DNA of 64,000 bases from Pegea sp. RAD2-039. Lineage: Eukaryota > Chordata > Thaliacea > Salpida > Salpidae. The notes under the pieces are model-generated. The model was not told where the DNA came from. It was given only the letters and a program-made list of their open reading frames with translations, and searched no databases. This document shows positions 48,512-60,760 of this stretch, piece by piece (position 1 is the stretch's first letter; each line of letters begins with the position of its first letter). The stretch is taken from contig JAQGEQ010000332.1 in the NCBI GenBank assembly GCA_034620365.1, positions 62,001-126,000 of the forward strand, read 5' to 3'. The translations under genes and the position numbers were made by a program.

Positions 48512-51500
48512 CCTATCTCCAAGCTCGGTAGCAATTTTTGAAAAAAAACTTACTATAATATGCAACCTGTAATGTTTTAAGAAAAATAAAGCTAATTTAT
48601 CTCTTCATAAAAGCTACCATCTCCAACAATTTTAAAAAATTAAACTAAAAAGGGAGTTAAAAAACAAAAACGCTAAACTACAGTTTTTGCATGCTTTTTT
48701 CACTAAATAAGACAATAAAATTCGTTTTAGAAATGATATCTTTTGGTCTGGGAATAATCTCTCTAACTTATCTCACTAATAAATAATGAAAATTAGTTAA
48801 AAGTAAGGAAAAGTAACTAACACTTTTTTTCATATATTTATCTCTCAAGGAATAATAAGCTGTAAGAAAAATAAATAAAATCAGCTTAAAAAAAAGCTTT
48901 TTTCAATAAAAACTGCATGATTTAAATATCTAAGTTGTATCTGGCTGGTCAGAAAATAGAAAAGAGAGAGAGAACAAATGCAACTGCCTTAAGTCTGGAA
49001 TTCTTACCCAATAAAAATTAAGATAAAATTTGGCGCTTAAAGTTTAATTATTTTAAGGTTTGCTTGCAGCTTCTGTCTAAAGAGGCATTTTCAAAACAAA
49101 TTAATCATAACATTTTTTTCACAAATTTTTGTGACCTATGAATCTCCTAATACTAGTTTTAAGCGCTTTTAGTTTGATAATGTTATCATATTGTTATAAG
49201 GTTTTAGTATATGTTATAATTTGTGAGTTTTTTCAAACATAATGCTTAAAAAAAGTTTCTTATTTTCTCATAATTTCATGTTTTTATTTTAACTTTTGTC
49301 ATCCTTACATTATACCTTACAGCTAGTTGTTTTTTTTACACGTCCGTTTGTATTTACTTCATCAAACTTTTAAATTTTCACATTTTTAAAAATCATTCTC
49401 CATAAGCTTTTATTATCTTCATAATCTAAACTTGTTTCCATTTTATATTTACATTAAAAAAATACTCTGTGCTTTTTGTTATTAATTTTAAGAAATTTGT
49501 TTTCCGCCTTGAAACGAATTGGTGGATTGATAAAAATATTTATATTTTTGATATTTATACTAACAGATTAAAACAATGAACATATTTTCTATATACAAAA
49601 CCAAAAGAGAACTTTTTTCAGAGACTGATGTTCAACCTATAAATATTTACAGCTCAATTAAATATGTAAACTATATATATATATAAAAACTATAAGCTAT
49701 TTAAACTATTTTTTAGAAATACTTCTCATTATTGCAGACTCTTTTACCACTTTGTTGCAATGTCTTAATCTTACAGCTTAAAAGTGAACAACATAATGAT
49801 TTCTTTAAACAATAGCAATTAAATTTTCAAAATTTATAAGTTTATGCCTTTTCCAGCACGTTCAGTAATTTTGTATTCTTGTTTTTCAGCTTACTTGAGA
49901 ACATGACCGTTTATATATAATTTTATATTGACAAATATGAAAGCCATACTTTTTAAAATTTCTAAGTGAAATCTATTCAGTCACATGATTTCTAATGTCT
50001 TTGTTTGTTTCTTATCTTTTTACCTTTGATAAGCGTTGACTAGAAGTTCTTCGACAGTAGTATTTCTCTATGTGCTTTTAAAATTTATATTGTCATATTC
50101 GTTTGTCATTCAACCTTTCAATTAAACAGTTGTGCAAAAAGATAATATCAATTATTTATAGATTTACTACAAATTTTCAAAAGCTTTTCCCCGTTGTAGT
50201 TAGTTTATGTAATGCATCTAGTTTTAATCTCCTTTAAACTGCAGTATTCAGGATATATGTAAGTAACAGTATTCAAGTGTAGCAGTACTGATTACTGTTT
50301 ATAAGTTGCACCTTTGATATATTGCTTTGCATAATATAAAAAGTTCTAAAATATTGAAGATCAAATTTTTTAGAACTTTGAATAAAATTTCCACAAACGC
50401 AATTTTGTAAAAAGCTTCTGTTTAAGGCAGTTTTAAACGCTAATTTTATGATTATGTTTTGAAGTTTATTATTTTCTTATTCTGTCGGGTGAAAAAAAGT
50501 CCCAAGGGATCTGCTAGGAGATATCAAAATGCAAATGCAGAATCTGCAGCCTTTGTCTTCTTTTTAAAGATGCATGCTAACACAATATAAATTTGATCAA
50601 CAACAATTTAGAGGATAAACTGCACTAAACATTAGATTGCTCTGAGACGCACTTTCAATTCACCAAACAATTGAAAGGTAGAGAAGAAAAACCAACTTCA
50701 AAGAAAATTAAGAAACCCTAAGAACTGTTAGTTCTTTTTCATACAACTGTGATTTCGGTTTTAATATCATTGCTTATCCAGTAGTTTCGTTTTCGGTTAA
50801 AGAAGGCTAATTGTTCTTGTTAAAAGTTTCTATAACTGTACCAGCATAAGCTTTAACATTAAAATAAAAATTATATTAAAAATATTTTATTAGTTATAAA
50901 TATGTAAATTGAAAAATACTTCTCTAAGAAATTATGCAGTATTATGGGTAGTTCAACTTTGCTTTTCACCATATTATCCATTTTTTAGTGAACATTAAAC
51001 TTGAGTATTTATATTAGGTCCATATATTTATCACTATGCCGTTTATGTTAGAAAATGTGTTTATTTTTTTTCATTTCATTAATGAGACAAGTTTCTGTTA
51101 GAAGAATAATATGTAAATATGTTAGTTTGTGATTAATCAATTTCGAGCAAAAATTTTTTAAAATCAAAATTTGTTATTACTTATTTTATATTAAAATTAA
51201 TCCCTTATTTTTGACAAAAACTCTTTTTTTTTGGTAAAAAGTTTTTAAAGTTTCAAATTAAAATTCTTTTTATGACAGGTTTTATACATTTTCATTAGTT
51301 TGTTTGTATTTTAGGGTATATTTTAACAAAATTAAAAAATTTTGTTTTAACAATTTTTGCTAAATTGAATCGATGATGTAAACTTAAGGAGTTTAATTAA
51401 AACTTTCTTTTTGTTTGATTAAATTAAAAAAAAAGTCACTGGCTATTTTAATGTTGAAGCTTTGTTGTTGATTTAACTTCAAATAAAAGTATAATTTCAA

Positions 51501-52593
51501 CAAACTTTTTTCATGGTTTATTTTTATAAGCTTATAAACAAAATTTTGTTTCAAATTTCTTTTTTTAAATAACTTTATAAAATATTTTAAAAATAACTAA
51601 TTAAAACTATTTATTACTTTTCTTTATATGTAAAATAATTACATTTAATTATTTATATTAAATTTTATATATAAAAGCATTTTTTATGTATCTATATTCT
51701 ATCTTTATATTTAGTTTTATTAATTTTTATTTATTTTATAATAAAGTTCTCTTAAGAATTTTAACTCTTTATCTTGTAAATTTTTGAAAGACTGTGTGAA
51801 CTACTCAGATAGTTAAGCAAGTTTAGGTACAATTTATATTTTATAGCTTGAGTAAGAATTAATTTAAAAGATTTAATTATTGCTTTAAGAGTTTAACGAG
51901 TGCTTTTAGCTTAAATGAATTTGAAATTGATACTGATTAAGCATTCAATTATTTTACTTATGTTTTATTTTAATAATATACTGTTTTTATTTGTCATAAT
52001 ATCAGACATTTTTCTATTAATTTTATGTTATCTTATTACACATTTTATATTCCAAACAACTTTTAATAGCTTAATTAAACATTTTATTTTATAAAGATTC
52101 TATTTATTTAAAGTATATTTTTGTAATCAAAGATGAAGTTGATCTTTTATCCTTAATTTCAAAATTCCATTTATTTGAAGTTTCTGATCTAACAACCATA
52201 ATATTTTATCTTCTTCGGTTTTTTATTCTTTTACAATGAAAAGAATTAATATTTCATTTTATCATAAGTTGTTTATTATGTTACATGAATCACAAAAGCT
52301 TATAACATTTTGCTTTTGAAATTTTAATTTTGAATTTATTATTTTACCATTTTTTAAATATAAATGTTTAGAATTCAGTTTTTTATTAACTTAATTTTTT
52401 ATCAATTAGTTTATGATGGAGTTACAAAACCAATTCTAGATAATACTGTTTATTTTAGATTTTTTGTTTTAATTGGTAATTATTCTATTTTTTTATCTAA
52501 AATGATATACTCAAAAACTTTTTCCTTTTTCAGTACCTAAAATGTTTACGCACTAAATACTAGTTTTTTGTTTTGTATTTTGCCCCGCATACA
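48512..52593. other. Intergenic, no gene seen
   Basis: AT-rich, no coding signal on either strand. A patch richer in GC at about 50480-50760 looks like repeat debris. A pyrimidine-rich acceptor-like site at about 52530 may belong to a 5' untranslated exon of the next gene. Confidence 0.45.
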
Positions 52594-53213
52594 ATGAGAA
52601 ATTTTATAAAGACATTGGGTTTCCTATTTTTAGGCTATTCATTGTCTACTCTAGCTTTTTTAGCTAGTTGCAGTAAGTACTAGTTCTTCTTTTTGTATTG
52701 TAATAAATAGGAAAATAAAGAGATTTTTATATATATATTTATAAGTGCTTCTAAATTTAATGTTATTCTTCAAGTTGTAGATATGTTGAAAGAATGCGAA
52801 GTAACAGAGCTACTTCATTATGGAATGTACTTGCAATTAGCATCTGCAATAATCAACTTCTTGAGATTTTTTTTTGTTAGAAGATTAAGTAGAACAATTA
52901 ATTCTGGCATGCTACTATGTGTAATATTTGTTCATCTTTTTGTTGGTAAGCTTCCAACTTATTTTCTTGTGAGTAACAACAAAAGATCTATTTTTTAGGA
53001 TCGATATACATGGGAAAGGTCTGCTTTTTAAAAGAAGATACTTTAGCTGCGGAATCAAATTTGATACACTTTACTTTCATTTTTTTCTTTTTTTCACTCA
53101 TTATGAATTTTGTTAATTCCCCTTTGCAATTTAGAAAACATCATATTCTTTTTATTTCTATTTTCTTTTTTGAAATTTTCTTTAATTTAGGGTTACAGTT
53201 TTCAACTAAATAA
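52594..53213 (+). CDS. Small multipass membrane protein T1, 152 residues
   Basis: Three exons: 52594-52672, 52781-52945 and 52999-53213, both introns in phase 1. By eye there are four or five hydrophobic spans: residues about 5-25 (LGFLFLGYSLSTLAFLAS), 43-58, 66-86 (MLLCVIFVHLF), 100-118 (IHFTFIFFFFSLIMNF) and 128-146. Loops are short and basic on one side (RRLSR, QFRKHH). No claudin (W-GLW-C-C) or tetraspanin (CCG) signature. Exon 2 length (165 nt) and both intron phases match T2, 3.5 kb downstream on the same strand, so they are probably distant tandem paralogues. Function unknown. Confidence 0.68.
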
Positions 53214-53808
53214 CATGTTTCTATAAAGTATCTGTCAAGTGTTTATTTTAATTGTCAGTGTTATTAAACCCAATAGCTGATCAATTATTTTTTTTCAAAA
53301 TAATAATAATATAGATAATATGAACTAGAAATGTAATTCAAGATTTTAGTTATAGCCTTGTTAACTGAACTTAATTTAGTAAAAACTCATCGACATATAA
53401 GTAGTAAGAACTTGGTTGATGTTTTGTTTATTACCCTATCTTCATAAGTTTTAGTCTAAATAAATGATGAAACAGGATACCTAACATATTAAAAACCACA
53501 ATTTATGATATTATTATAATTAGAGATTGTAATTTGAGATTGCTATTATTATCAATTACTTAATTGATTATTATCGTAAGGTATGAAGCCTTATAGTTGC
53601 AATTAACAAAAATACATTAACTTAAATTACCTAAGTATCTCTGGAAGGGATCATCTATTAATTGATAAGCTTACACTTGTTTAACTATGAAAAATTAAGG
53701 TTGGCGTTATAATACAACATTTCTTGTGTTTGCAATCTAATAAATAATTTACCACGCAAGCTTGATACACTTAATCTATTAAGATGTATGTATTGAAAAG
53801 AAACATCT

Positions 53809-54118
53809 ATCTGTGAAGTGTAACAGTTACCATACCTACCTACAAAGCAGGAGGTTTCGGGTTTAAACCCAGCTGGACGCATATTGGCGACGAGCTACAG
53901 TACATAAACAATCTGGGTAGAAAGGACCTGGGAAACTGGTTAATGACAACACTTCTAGGAGACGCAAAATTCCGAAAATAAAGCCGGAGTTTGAGCTCCG
54001 TGTGTAGTTTGTTTCTGTACTCAGTGTCACTTTAGCTGCTCCTACAACACTAACCGGGCATAGCTGCATCAGTCTGTGCATGGCATATATGTGTATTGCC
54101 GTTTTCGACAAACATAGG
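53809..54118 (+). mobile_element. SINE-like repeat, copy 2 (longer)
   Basis: Starts ATCTGTGAAGTGTAAC, then CCATACCTACCTAC, AAGCAGGAGG and the B-box-like TCGGGTTTAAACCC, then CAGCTGG. The conserved body GGACCTGGGAAACTGGTTA is followed by ACACTTCTAGGAGACG and a longer GC-richer tail than in copy 1, with AACCGGGCATAGCTGCATC near the end. Same strand as copy 1. The minus-strand open frames over it are shadows. Confidence 0.62.
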
Positions 54119-54131
54119 TGAAAAAATTAAA

Positions 54132-54350
54132 ATGAATAAATCACAATCAAGCTATTTGACAATAAAAATACTACAAAAAAGTAATACTTTTAAGATCGCA
54201 ATCTCTTATACGTTCTCAGAGGCTCATATTTCAGAGTTAAACCCTCAACAGGCTTGGAATTCCCTTTCTGAATCCATCACTACATCAAAATCTATCAAAT
54301 CTTTTAAAATTAAAAAAAAACAAGATTCAAGTAATCTCTTTAAGAAGTGA
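54132..54350 (+). CDS. Short coding-like frame beside the SINE, 72 codons
   Basis: Begins MNKSQSSYLTIKILQ; includes SELNPQQAWNSL and a basic Lys/Ser end (KSFKIKKKQDSS). Composition is protein-like and richer in GC than its flanks, but nothing is recognised. The next 700 bp is also GC-richer and coding-like in broken frames, so a decayed transposon ORF is the likeliest source. Confidence 0.22.
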   Translation: MNKSQSSYLTIKILQKSNTFKIAISYTFSEAHISELNPQQAWNSLSESITTSKSIKSFKIKKKQDSSNLFKK

Positions 54351-55731
54351 TATGTAACACTGTCAGTTTTTTAACTTTCCTATTCTATTATGTCATAATA
54401 TAGTTTCCACTCATATTTTACGTTTACCTATGCTTCTATAGTGTTTCTACGTTTTCTATCAAACTTAAATTGTGATACCTAACACCTTCCGATGTATATT
54501 TTTTCTTAATATTTAGATTTGCTTGCTATAAAAGTTGTTCTAGCTCGCACCCACGCGTCAAATAAATAAGTATTTTCTATCCTATGATAAACGAAAAAAT
54601 GCCAGCTCTATTATCTAACCCATAGTTTTAGTAATCCTGGTTTTTAGCTCACCTTTCAAGTTTAAACGCCACCGACCTTGGATAAGTGCTTATGAAAAAG
54701 AGCTATAATAAAAATAAGTTGCTTTACTTTCAAACCGATTCACTAAAGGCAGTGGTCTCATTTATATTTTGAGGTATAAAAACTGCATTCCTCTCTTGCT
54801 ATATAGACCATCCATTTTGATTGATAACGGCTGCTACCTAACTTGAATTCCATTAAAAAATTCATTGCGGCCTAGTATGTTAACAGTATGTTTAAGTGGG
54901 ATGTTATTCTTGAGTCTCTTGGAATGTCGATCTACTTTGGATTCAATCAAAGTATTTTAATGGTGATGATAAATATTTAGAATCCATTATTTTTAATCAA
55001 TTATTCAATAAGGACGACATTCACCTATATATTTTAAAGCTAAACGATGTTTAATATTTTTTTCAGTACCTTTATAATAAATAGACCTCAACTCTTATTA
55101 GAATCACATCAAGTTTTAATGTTTTGTCTAAAGTATGAAAAAAGTTTTTTTTCTCGTAATCTCGTGCTTTTTATTTTTTTCTAACGTCTTTTTGAATATT
55201 TTATTTTTTTTTAATTGATCTCAAATAATTTTTGTTTTGTTCATCAGAGCCATTATTGATCTTGAGCAAAAAAATATAGACCATAATTTAGTTTCTCAAA
55301 ACCGGTCTAGTTTCAAAACAAGTTCAATCTACTCTTCTTATGGCTTATAGATTTTAAATTATATATATCATAATTAACTAATTAATTATTTAATAACAAT
55401 AATCTTATATTTAATCTATTTTTTAATATTATTATTATTTTGCATCAAAAAAGGGTACAAATAAAGAATATATTAAAAATATACCTAAATAAAAAGAATT
55501 GTTTTTCAGAAGTCTAATATTTTTTGCTAAGTTTATTTTTTCTGTATACCAAAGTACATATATTTTGTATTAATGGTATTATTAGTGTCGAACGCTTGCT
55601 GTTTGATATTTAATCAAAAAATATTAATAAAATTATTTTTAAGTCTGGAAAATATAAATTGTCTATAATGTTCAGAACGCTAAGTTCATTTACATAGCCT
55701 TAAATTTTTTTCATATTGCTTTCATATTGTT
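54351..55731. other. Probable decayed transposon sequence and AT-rich spacer
   Basis: From 54351 to about 55030 base composition is more balanced than in the flanks and fragments of open frame occur in several frames (for example WDVILESLGMSIYFG near 54897), interrupted by stops. I could not name an element. The remainder to 55731 is ordinary AT-rich DNA. Confidence 0.35.
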
Positions 55732-55790
55732 TATTTATTTATTAAAGTAAATGAAAAGGAGGGTGCCTGATGAGAGCATTTCTTGTTTTA
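55732..55790 (-). mobile_element. 3' tail of the same retrotransposon family as at 4.6 kb
   Basis: TTTATTTATTTATTAAA followed by TAAATG and AGGGTGCCT then AGAGCA reproduces the element end at about 4580-4640 with a few changes. On the minus strand it is the very 3' end of the element plus its TAAA tail, a severely 5'-truncated insertion as expected from target-primed reverse transcription. Confidence 0.6.
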
Positions 55791-56682
55791 GAAAAAAGTT
55801 TATCATTTTATAGAAGATGATATTTTTACATAATCTGTTGTTATCTAAATATTCAGTACTTTATTCTATTTGTTGAAATTTATTTCATATTTATCAATGT
55901 AGTTAATTTATCTGATATTATAAATCTTTATTCCAATCAAAGTTACCCAATATATGAATAACTTTGAATTATTTAAGACTTAATTTATACCATCATTTAT
56001 TGAAATATTATTATTTTTTTGCCCTGCCATAAGAAGTTTTCTTTATAGTTCAAATCATATAAATTTCAGCAGAATTTTATTTTCTATTATTCATAAAAGC
56101 AAATTTAAATTATTTATTTATTTAATTTGCTTTCAACTAATAATTTATATTTTTTAGTAATTAGAATTTAGATTTTTTTGGTTTTTTTTAACTGTTATTA
56201 AAAATGATTGTTTAACATAAATAACATAACACCATAATAGTAAGATTTGACATATGTGTTTATATTTTAGAATGTAATTAAATCTGTTATACACTGGTTT
56301 CAAAAAATATACATTCGATGCTTTAGTTTCAAATAATGTTGTATGATATTTGTGCCTTTTTAGGCTTAAGCTTTATTAAACTTTTAGATTAAAACTCATA
56401 AAGTTTATTTTTATTATGATATCTATTAAAATAGTTTTCATACAATTTAAAATGATTTGTTGTTACCTAACTAAAAGTATTTGTTAAAATGAATTTCTAA
56501 CTATTTTGTATTTAACTGTTTTTTCTAGCTGATAACAAAACTATATTTTTTGTTTACTTTAGGTAGCAATATTTAATCTGTTTTAAAATACATGTCTCGT
56601 TTAATATCATCATTATATTACTATATATATTATTATAATAATCTTACTTTCTTGCAAACTCAGTTTGTAAAACAATAGTATC

Positions 56683-57759
56683 ATGTTAAACTACACAAAA
56701 GTTTTTTTTACTGTATCTATTTTGGTTCTTGGAATCTTCATAACTCATGTGTTTTTTATCCCATCACCATTTAAGATTATATCTGATGCAAGCAATGACA
56801 ACCCAGCAATGATAGAGGGTAAAAATTCTAGCTGCAATTATTTTATATTGCTTATTTTTCATGCTATAATTATCTTTTAATGAATTACAATCAAGCTAAA
56901 TAGGATGTATATTTTTACTTTAGTAATTAAGGTAACAAAATGTTTATATTAAAGGTTTTTCAAATGGAAACTTTGAAATTTTCAAGCTCATCTACTTGTT
57001 AAGTTTGGCATTTGCCTTTCTATCCTTGGGCTTGTGCACATTATTATCTGTAATGGATGAGAATACTAAGAAATACATAGTTATTCAGATCCTCTTTTCG
57101 GTGATAGATATTTTGAATGGTAGGTGTTTTAATCTTAAAAATTAGACTTTTTGAAGTAAATGACACTGTTATTTTTAAATCAATTTATATCAAACTAGAT
57201 TTGTATTTAAGACCAATAACATCGTGTAATCTGTAATAACAAAGCAGTCAACTACAATTTAATTTAAAACAGATTTTATGTAATGATTAATTTACTTATT
57301 AATATAATCATAAAATGTTATAATCCTTTTGCCTAATTTCTTATGAAAAAATAATGTTTATATTTTAACTAATCTGAAACAAATTTATTTTTGAATTTTT
57401 CTTTTTAAACTTTTATAATTTAAGAAATGTTTAGTACGTTTATTATGTAGAAAATCTAAACTAGGTTAATTATGATAACTATTTGATTTTTTTTCTTTTC
57501 AGGGGTCCTTTTATGGTTAGGATTATATTTTACAGCAAACAAAAATGATTCTGAAGTATCTAACTATGTCAGTCTACTGATTCTATCTATTAATCTCAGT
57601 TTAATGCTTTCAAAAGGAATCTGTAATTTCTTCTTTATGATCTGCATTAGCATTGCACAAAATAGACCTAGAACCAATTCCAGGAATCACCCTTCTCTTT
57701 CCCTTACAATGTATTTTACAGACGTTGAAACTGGTGAAACTTTTGCATTTACTCATTAA
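56683..57759 (+). CDS. Small four-span membrane protein T2, 185 residues
   Basis: Exons 56683-56818, 56955-57119 and 57503-57759, both introns in phase 1. Hydrophobic spans by eye: residues about 8-28 (FFTVSILVLGIFITHVFF), 55-78 (LIYLLSLAFAFLSLGLC), 88-112 (IVIQILFSVIDILNGVLLWL) and 126-158 (LLILSINLSLML to FFFMICISI). The 33-residue tail is polar and ends ETFAFTH. The loop between spans 1 and 2 holds possible N-glycosylation sites if extracellular. The layout is that of a four-span claudin/MARVEL-sized protein, but no family signature is present. An AATAAA at 57922 is a plausible poly(A) signal. Intron phases and exon 2 length match T1. Confidence 0.75.
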
Positions 57760-60447
57760 CTTTGCTCTTTATCTTCAGTATCTTTCTCCTTTATTTGTCA
57801 TGATTTAATATTTTTAAGTCTTACTATATTTTCTTTTGATTAGCTATAGCTGTTTATTTTAGTACATATATCATTATATTTAAAAGCATAAGTATTTACC
57901 TGTAAATTTATGAGTAACGATAATAAAAGAAGTTGAATTGAACTACTGGTAAAAATTTTCTGTCTCATTCAAAGTTATTTATTCTTGAATAAAACTCTTG
58001 TGATCGTTTACAACAATTTATTGCAAATATTTAAATTTATTTTCAATTTTCCTTTCGTGGGCGTTCGCTTGAAATCCAATACAGGTTGCTTCCAAATTAT
58101 ATTTCTTTTGTGCTTCTAATTTAGTGAAAGATTTTTTTAATTTTTTGTATACGTGGCTGAGAAAGTTGTTATTTATCCTTGAAAAGATTACTTAAAGGTT
58201 TTTCATATAAGTAATAGTTGAAAATATTTGAATTTTGTTGATTATACATACTAAACGCGCTTTCAAGTTTATCAATTTTTAAGTTTGATTTTTATTGAAA
58301 TAAATTTACAAACTGGTCGTATAAGGTTCTGATTTATTTTTAAAGTAAGCAAATAAAAAGAAGATATCTCTGAAAATTTAAAAAAAAATTGTTTTCAAAA
58401 TGCAACTTTTTCAACAGTCTCAGGATAATTATGGGATGGAAAATAATCAAAATTTCATTTTTTTTTTATAAAAAAAAAATTTATTAAAGTATATTTTCTT
58501 ATAAATGAATAAATATTTATTATAAGAAATATAATGTAAACATACAATAAATATTTATTCAAACATAAATATTTATTATCCATAGCTTTTTATCTAAATA
58601 TTTAAATTTAATTGATCAATCAAAAATCCAATCATAGAAGTTTTTTCTAAGAAATTTTATAGGAAAATTTTAAGAAATTCTTAAATTAGTAAATTGAAAA
58701 ACATCGTACAGGGCAGATTACATTAAGGTATTGATATCAAGGGATTATAACTAATTATCACAATATTCTACCTGATGATCATATAGTAAAAACATTATAA
58801 TAATCAGGTTAAACAATGATATTTGTGGTCCAGTCAACAGTGACCATTTATGCCCACTAGACTAGGTCTAATGACCACTCCTAAATAAATGGTGAGTAAA
58901 CACATCTGTCAGCTGTTGTTTGCCTTAAGATCGAATTTCACCACCACAAAAGCTGCGTAGTAAAGACTATAGGGTATGTCAAAAGGCTACTAACTTTGCT
59001 CGTGTTTGCTATAAACCTATGATCAATAACTATAAACTTATTATTTTATGGTAAATCTCATAATGTTTATACTTTACTGAAGGTATAAACAAAATTATGA
59101 GTAAATGATGATTGGCATAATTATAATATTTATTTGTTTATTGAATTATTCATTTATATTACTGAATTTGTTTTTGTGTGTGTTTAACCAGCTGATAAGA
59201 AAACAAAGATATTGAAAAATAAAGCTTTGTTTGTAGCGGTTTTTCCAGAAAATGTTGTAGTGTTTGTATTGAGCTAAATGTTTCTTATACATAAAGTGAA
59301 AATTATATTATTTTCAAAAGTTTCAAGAAATTTGAAAATAAAACTTTCTAAATACTTGAAGAGACACATTTTTCATTGATTTCTTATAAAGAAGCTATTT
59401 GAGTCTTATGAGTTTATTATGTGATGAGTAAATATCATTTTAGTAAAAAAATAGTTTAAGAAATTGTGTTTTTCAAAAACTTAGTAACCATTTACTGTTA
59501 GGCTTAAATTAAATTTCAGGCTCTAATCAAACAAAGGCTGTATTCAATTAGATTTTACAAAGGTGATCAAGCTAACATTTCATAACTTTTTCTAATTACT
59601 ATTTATTTACATTCAGATATTTATTAATTATTATTGAATGTTTGCTTTTGTAATTATCTATGTATTTATATCCTTGTTAGGTTATTTATTTTTCCGTAAA
59701 ACTGTAACTGAAGCAATTACCTTTGATGTTACAGAGTGTAACAACATGCTAAGTGATTACTTAACTAAGGTATCGGAATCTAAAGGAAACCATTTACTAA
59801 GCTACGATTGTTAAATATCCTGTTTGAGTAAAAAGTCTTGTTACAAAGACAAATAAATACTCATTTAGTCAGCGCGAACAATTTTAAGAGATGGATTATT
59901 CAGAATTATACATTTATTCAGAACTTTCAGAAAGATTAATTATCGTATGATTAAACAAAAGAAAATGTCAGAAAATGTCACATGAATAAAAAAATACTTT
60001 AAAAAGAAAAATTATAAAGAAGAACAGAACTGAAAGTTTATGTGATATAAATAAAGGTATTCTATACATCAATATAATTTATATATTTATTAAATTCTAT
60101 TTTATCATTGAATTGATTATAGATGAATAAAGGACACTACAAGTTAGGACCTACAAAATTACTTATCAATGAGATGAACTCATTTTTGGTCTTTACAAAC
60201 ATTAAAAACGACTAAGTTATAAACAAATAGAATATATAGATAGTTGTTTATCAAAATAATTCCAAGTAGCTTTTCTTTAAATACATTTCTTCATCAAAAG
60301 TTGATGCTTGTAAGGTAATGTTTGTGCCAAGTTTCTATAGTAAAAACAAAGATATTAATGTTTTTTAAAAATAGTATTTTTTTAAACTTTTATTTCTACA
60401 CTCAGCATATATAAATCATCTAAATGGATATTAACCTTTTTACTTAT
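57760..60447. other. Intergenic, AT palindromes, no gene seen
   Basis: The T2 3' untranslated region, then AT-rich spacer. Repeated AAATATTTATT and its inverse form nested palindromes at about 58500-58575. A slightly GC-richer patch at about 58820-58990 with two GACCA..TGG-like inverted words may be transposon debris. No open frame of note. Confidence 0.4.
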
Positions 60448-60522
60448 TTGTCTTTTTCTTTTTGTTTTTATTTTTCTTTTTCTTTTTCCTTTTCTTTTTC
60501 GTCTTCTCCTTTTCTTTTTTCT
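60448..60522. repeat. Homopyrimidine tract, (TTTTTC)n-like
   Basis: About 75 bp almost purely T and C, built from TCTTTTT/CTTTTTC units with few interruptions, just beyond the 3' end of M2. Confidence 0.8.
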
Positions 60523-60760
60523 GATAGTCAGAGATGGTTGGACTGTACCTGTTAAATCAAGCTTTTAATATTAATATTTTAAATTTTCAAGATTTTGTTA
60601 ATTTCTAAAAATATAAAATGGTTATCTGTAGTATTTCTGGCCTTACAAAAATAACTTTGAGTTTACACAAAAAAATTCCTACATTGTTTAACTAGTTGAA
60701 AGACTATTTAAAAATAGTTTAAGATTAAAAAAATAACTTGTAGTGAGTTTTCGTATAAGA

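Noticed and set aside
53685..54111. Minus-strand open frames of 65 and 82 codons
   Set aside because: They lie over SINE copy 2 and have no other support.
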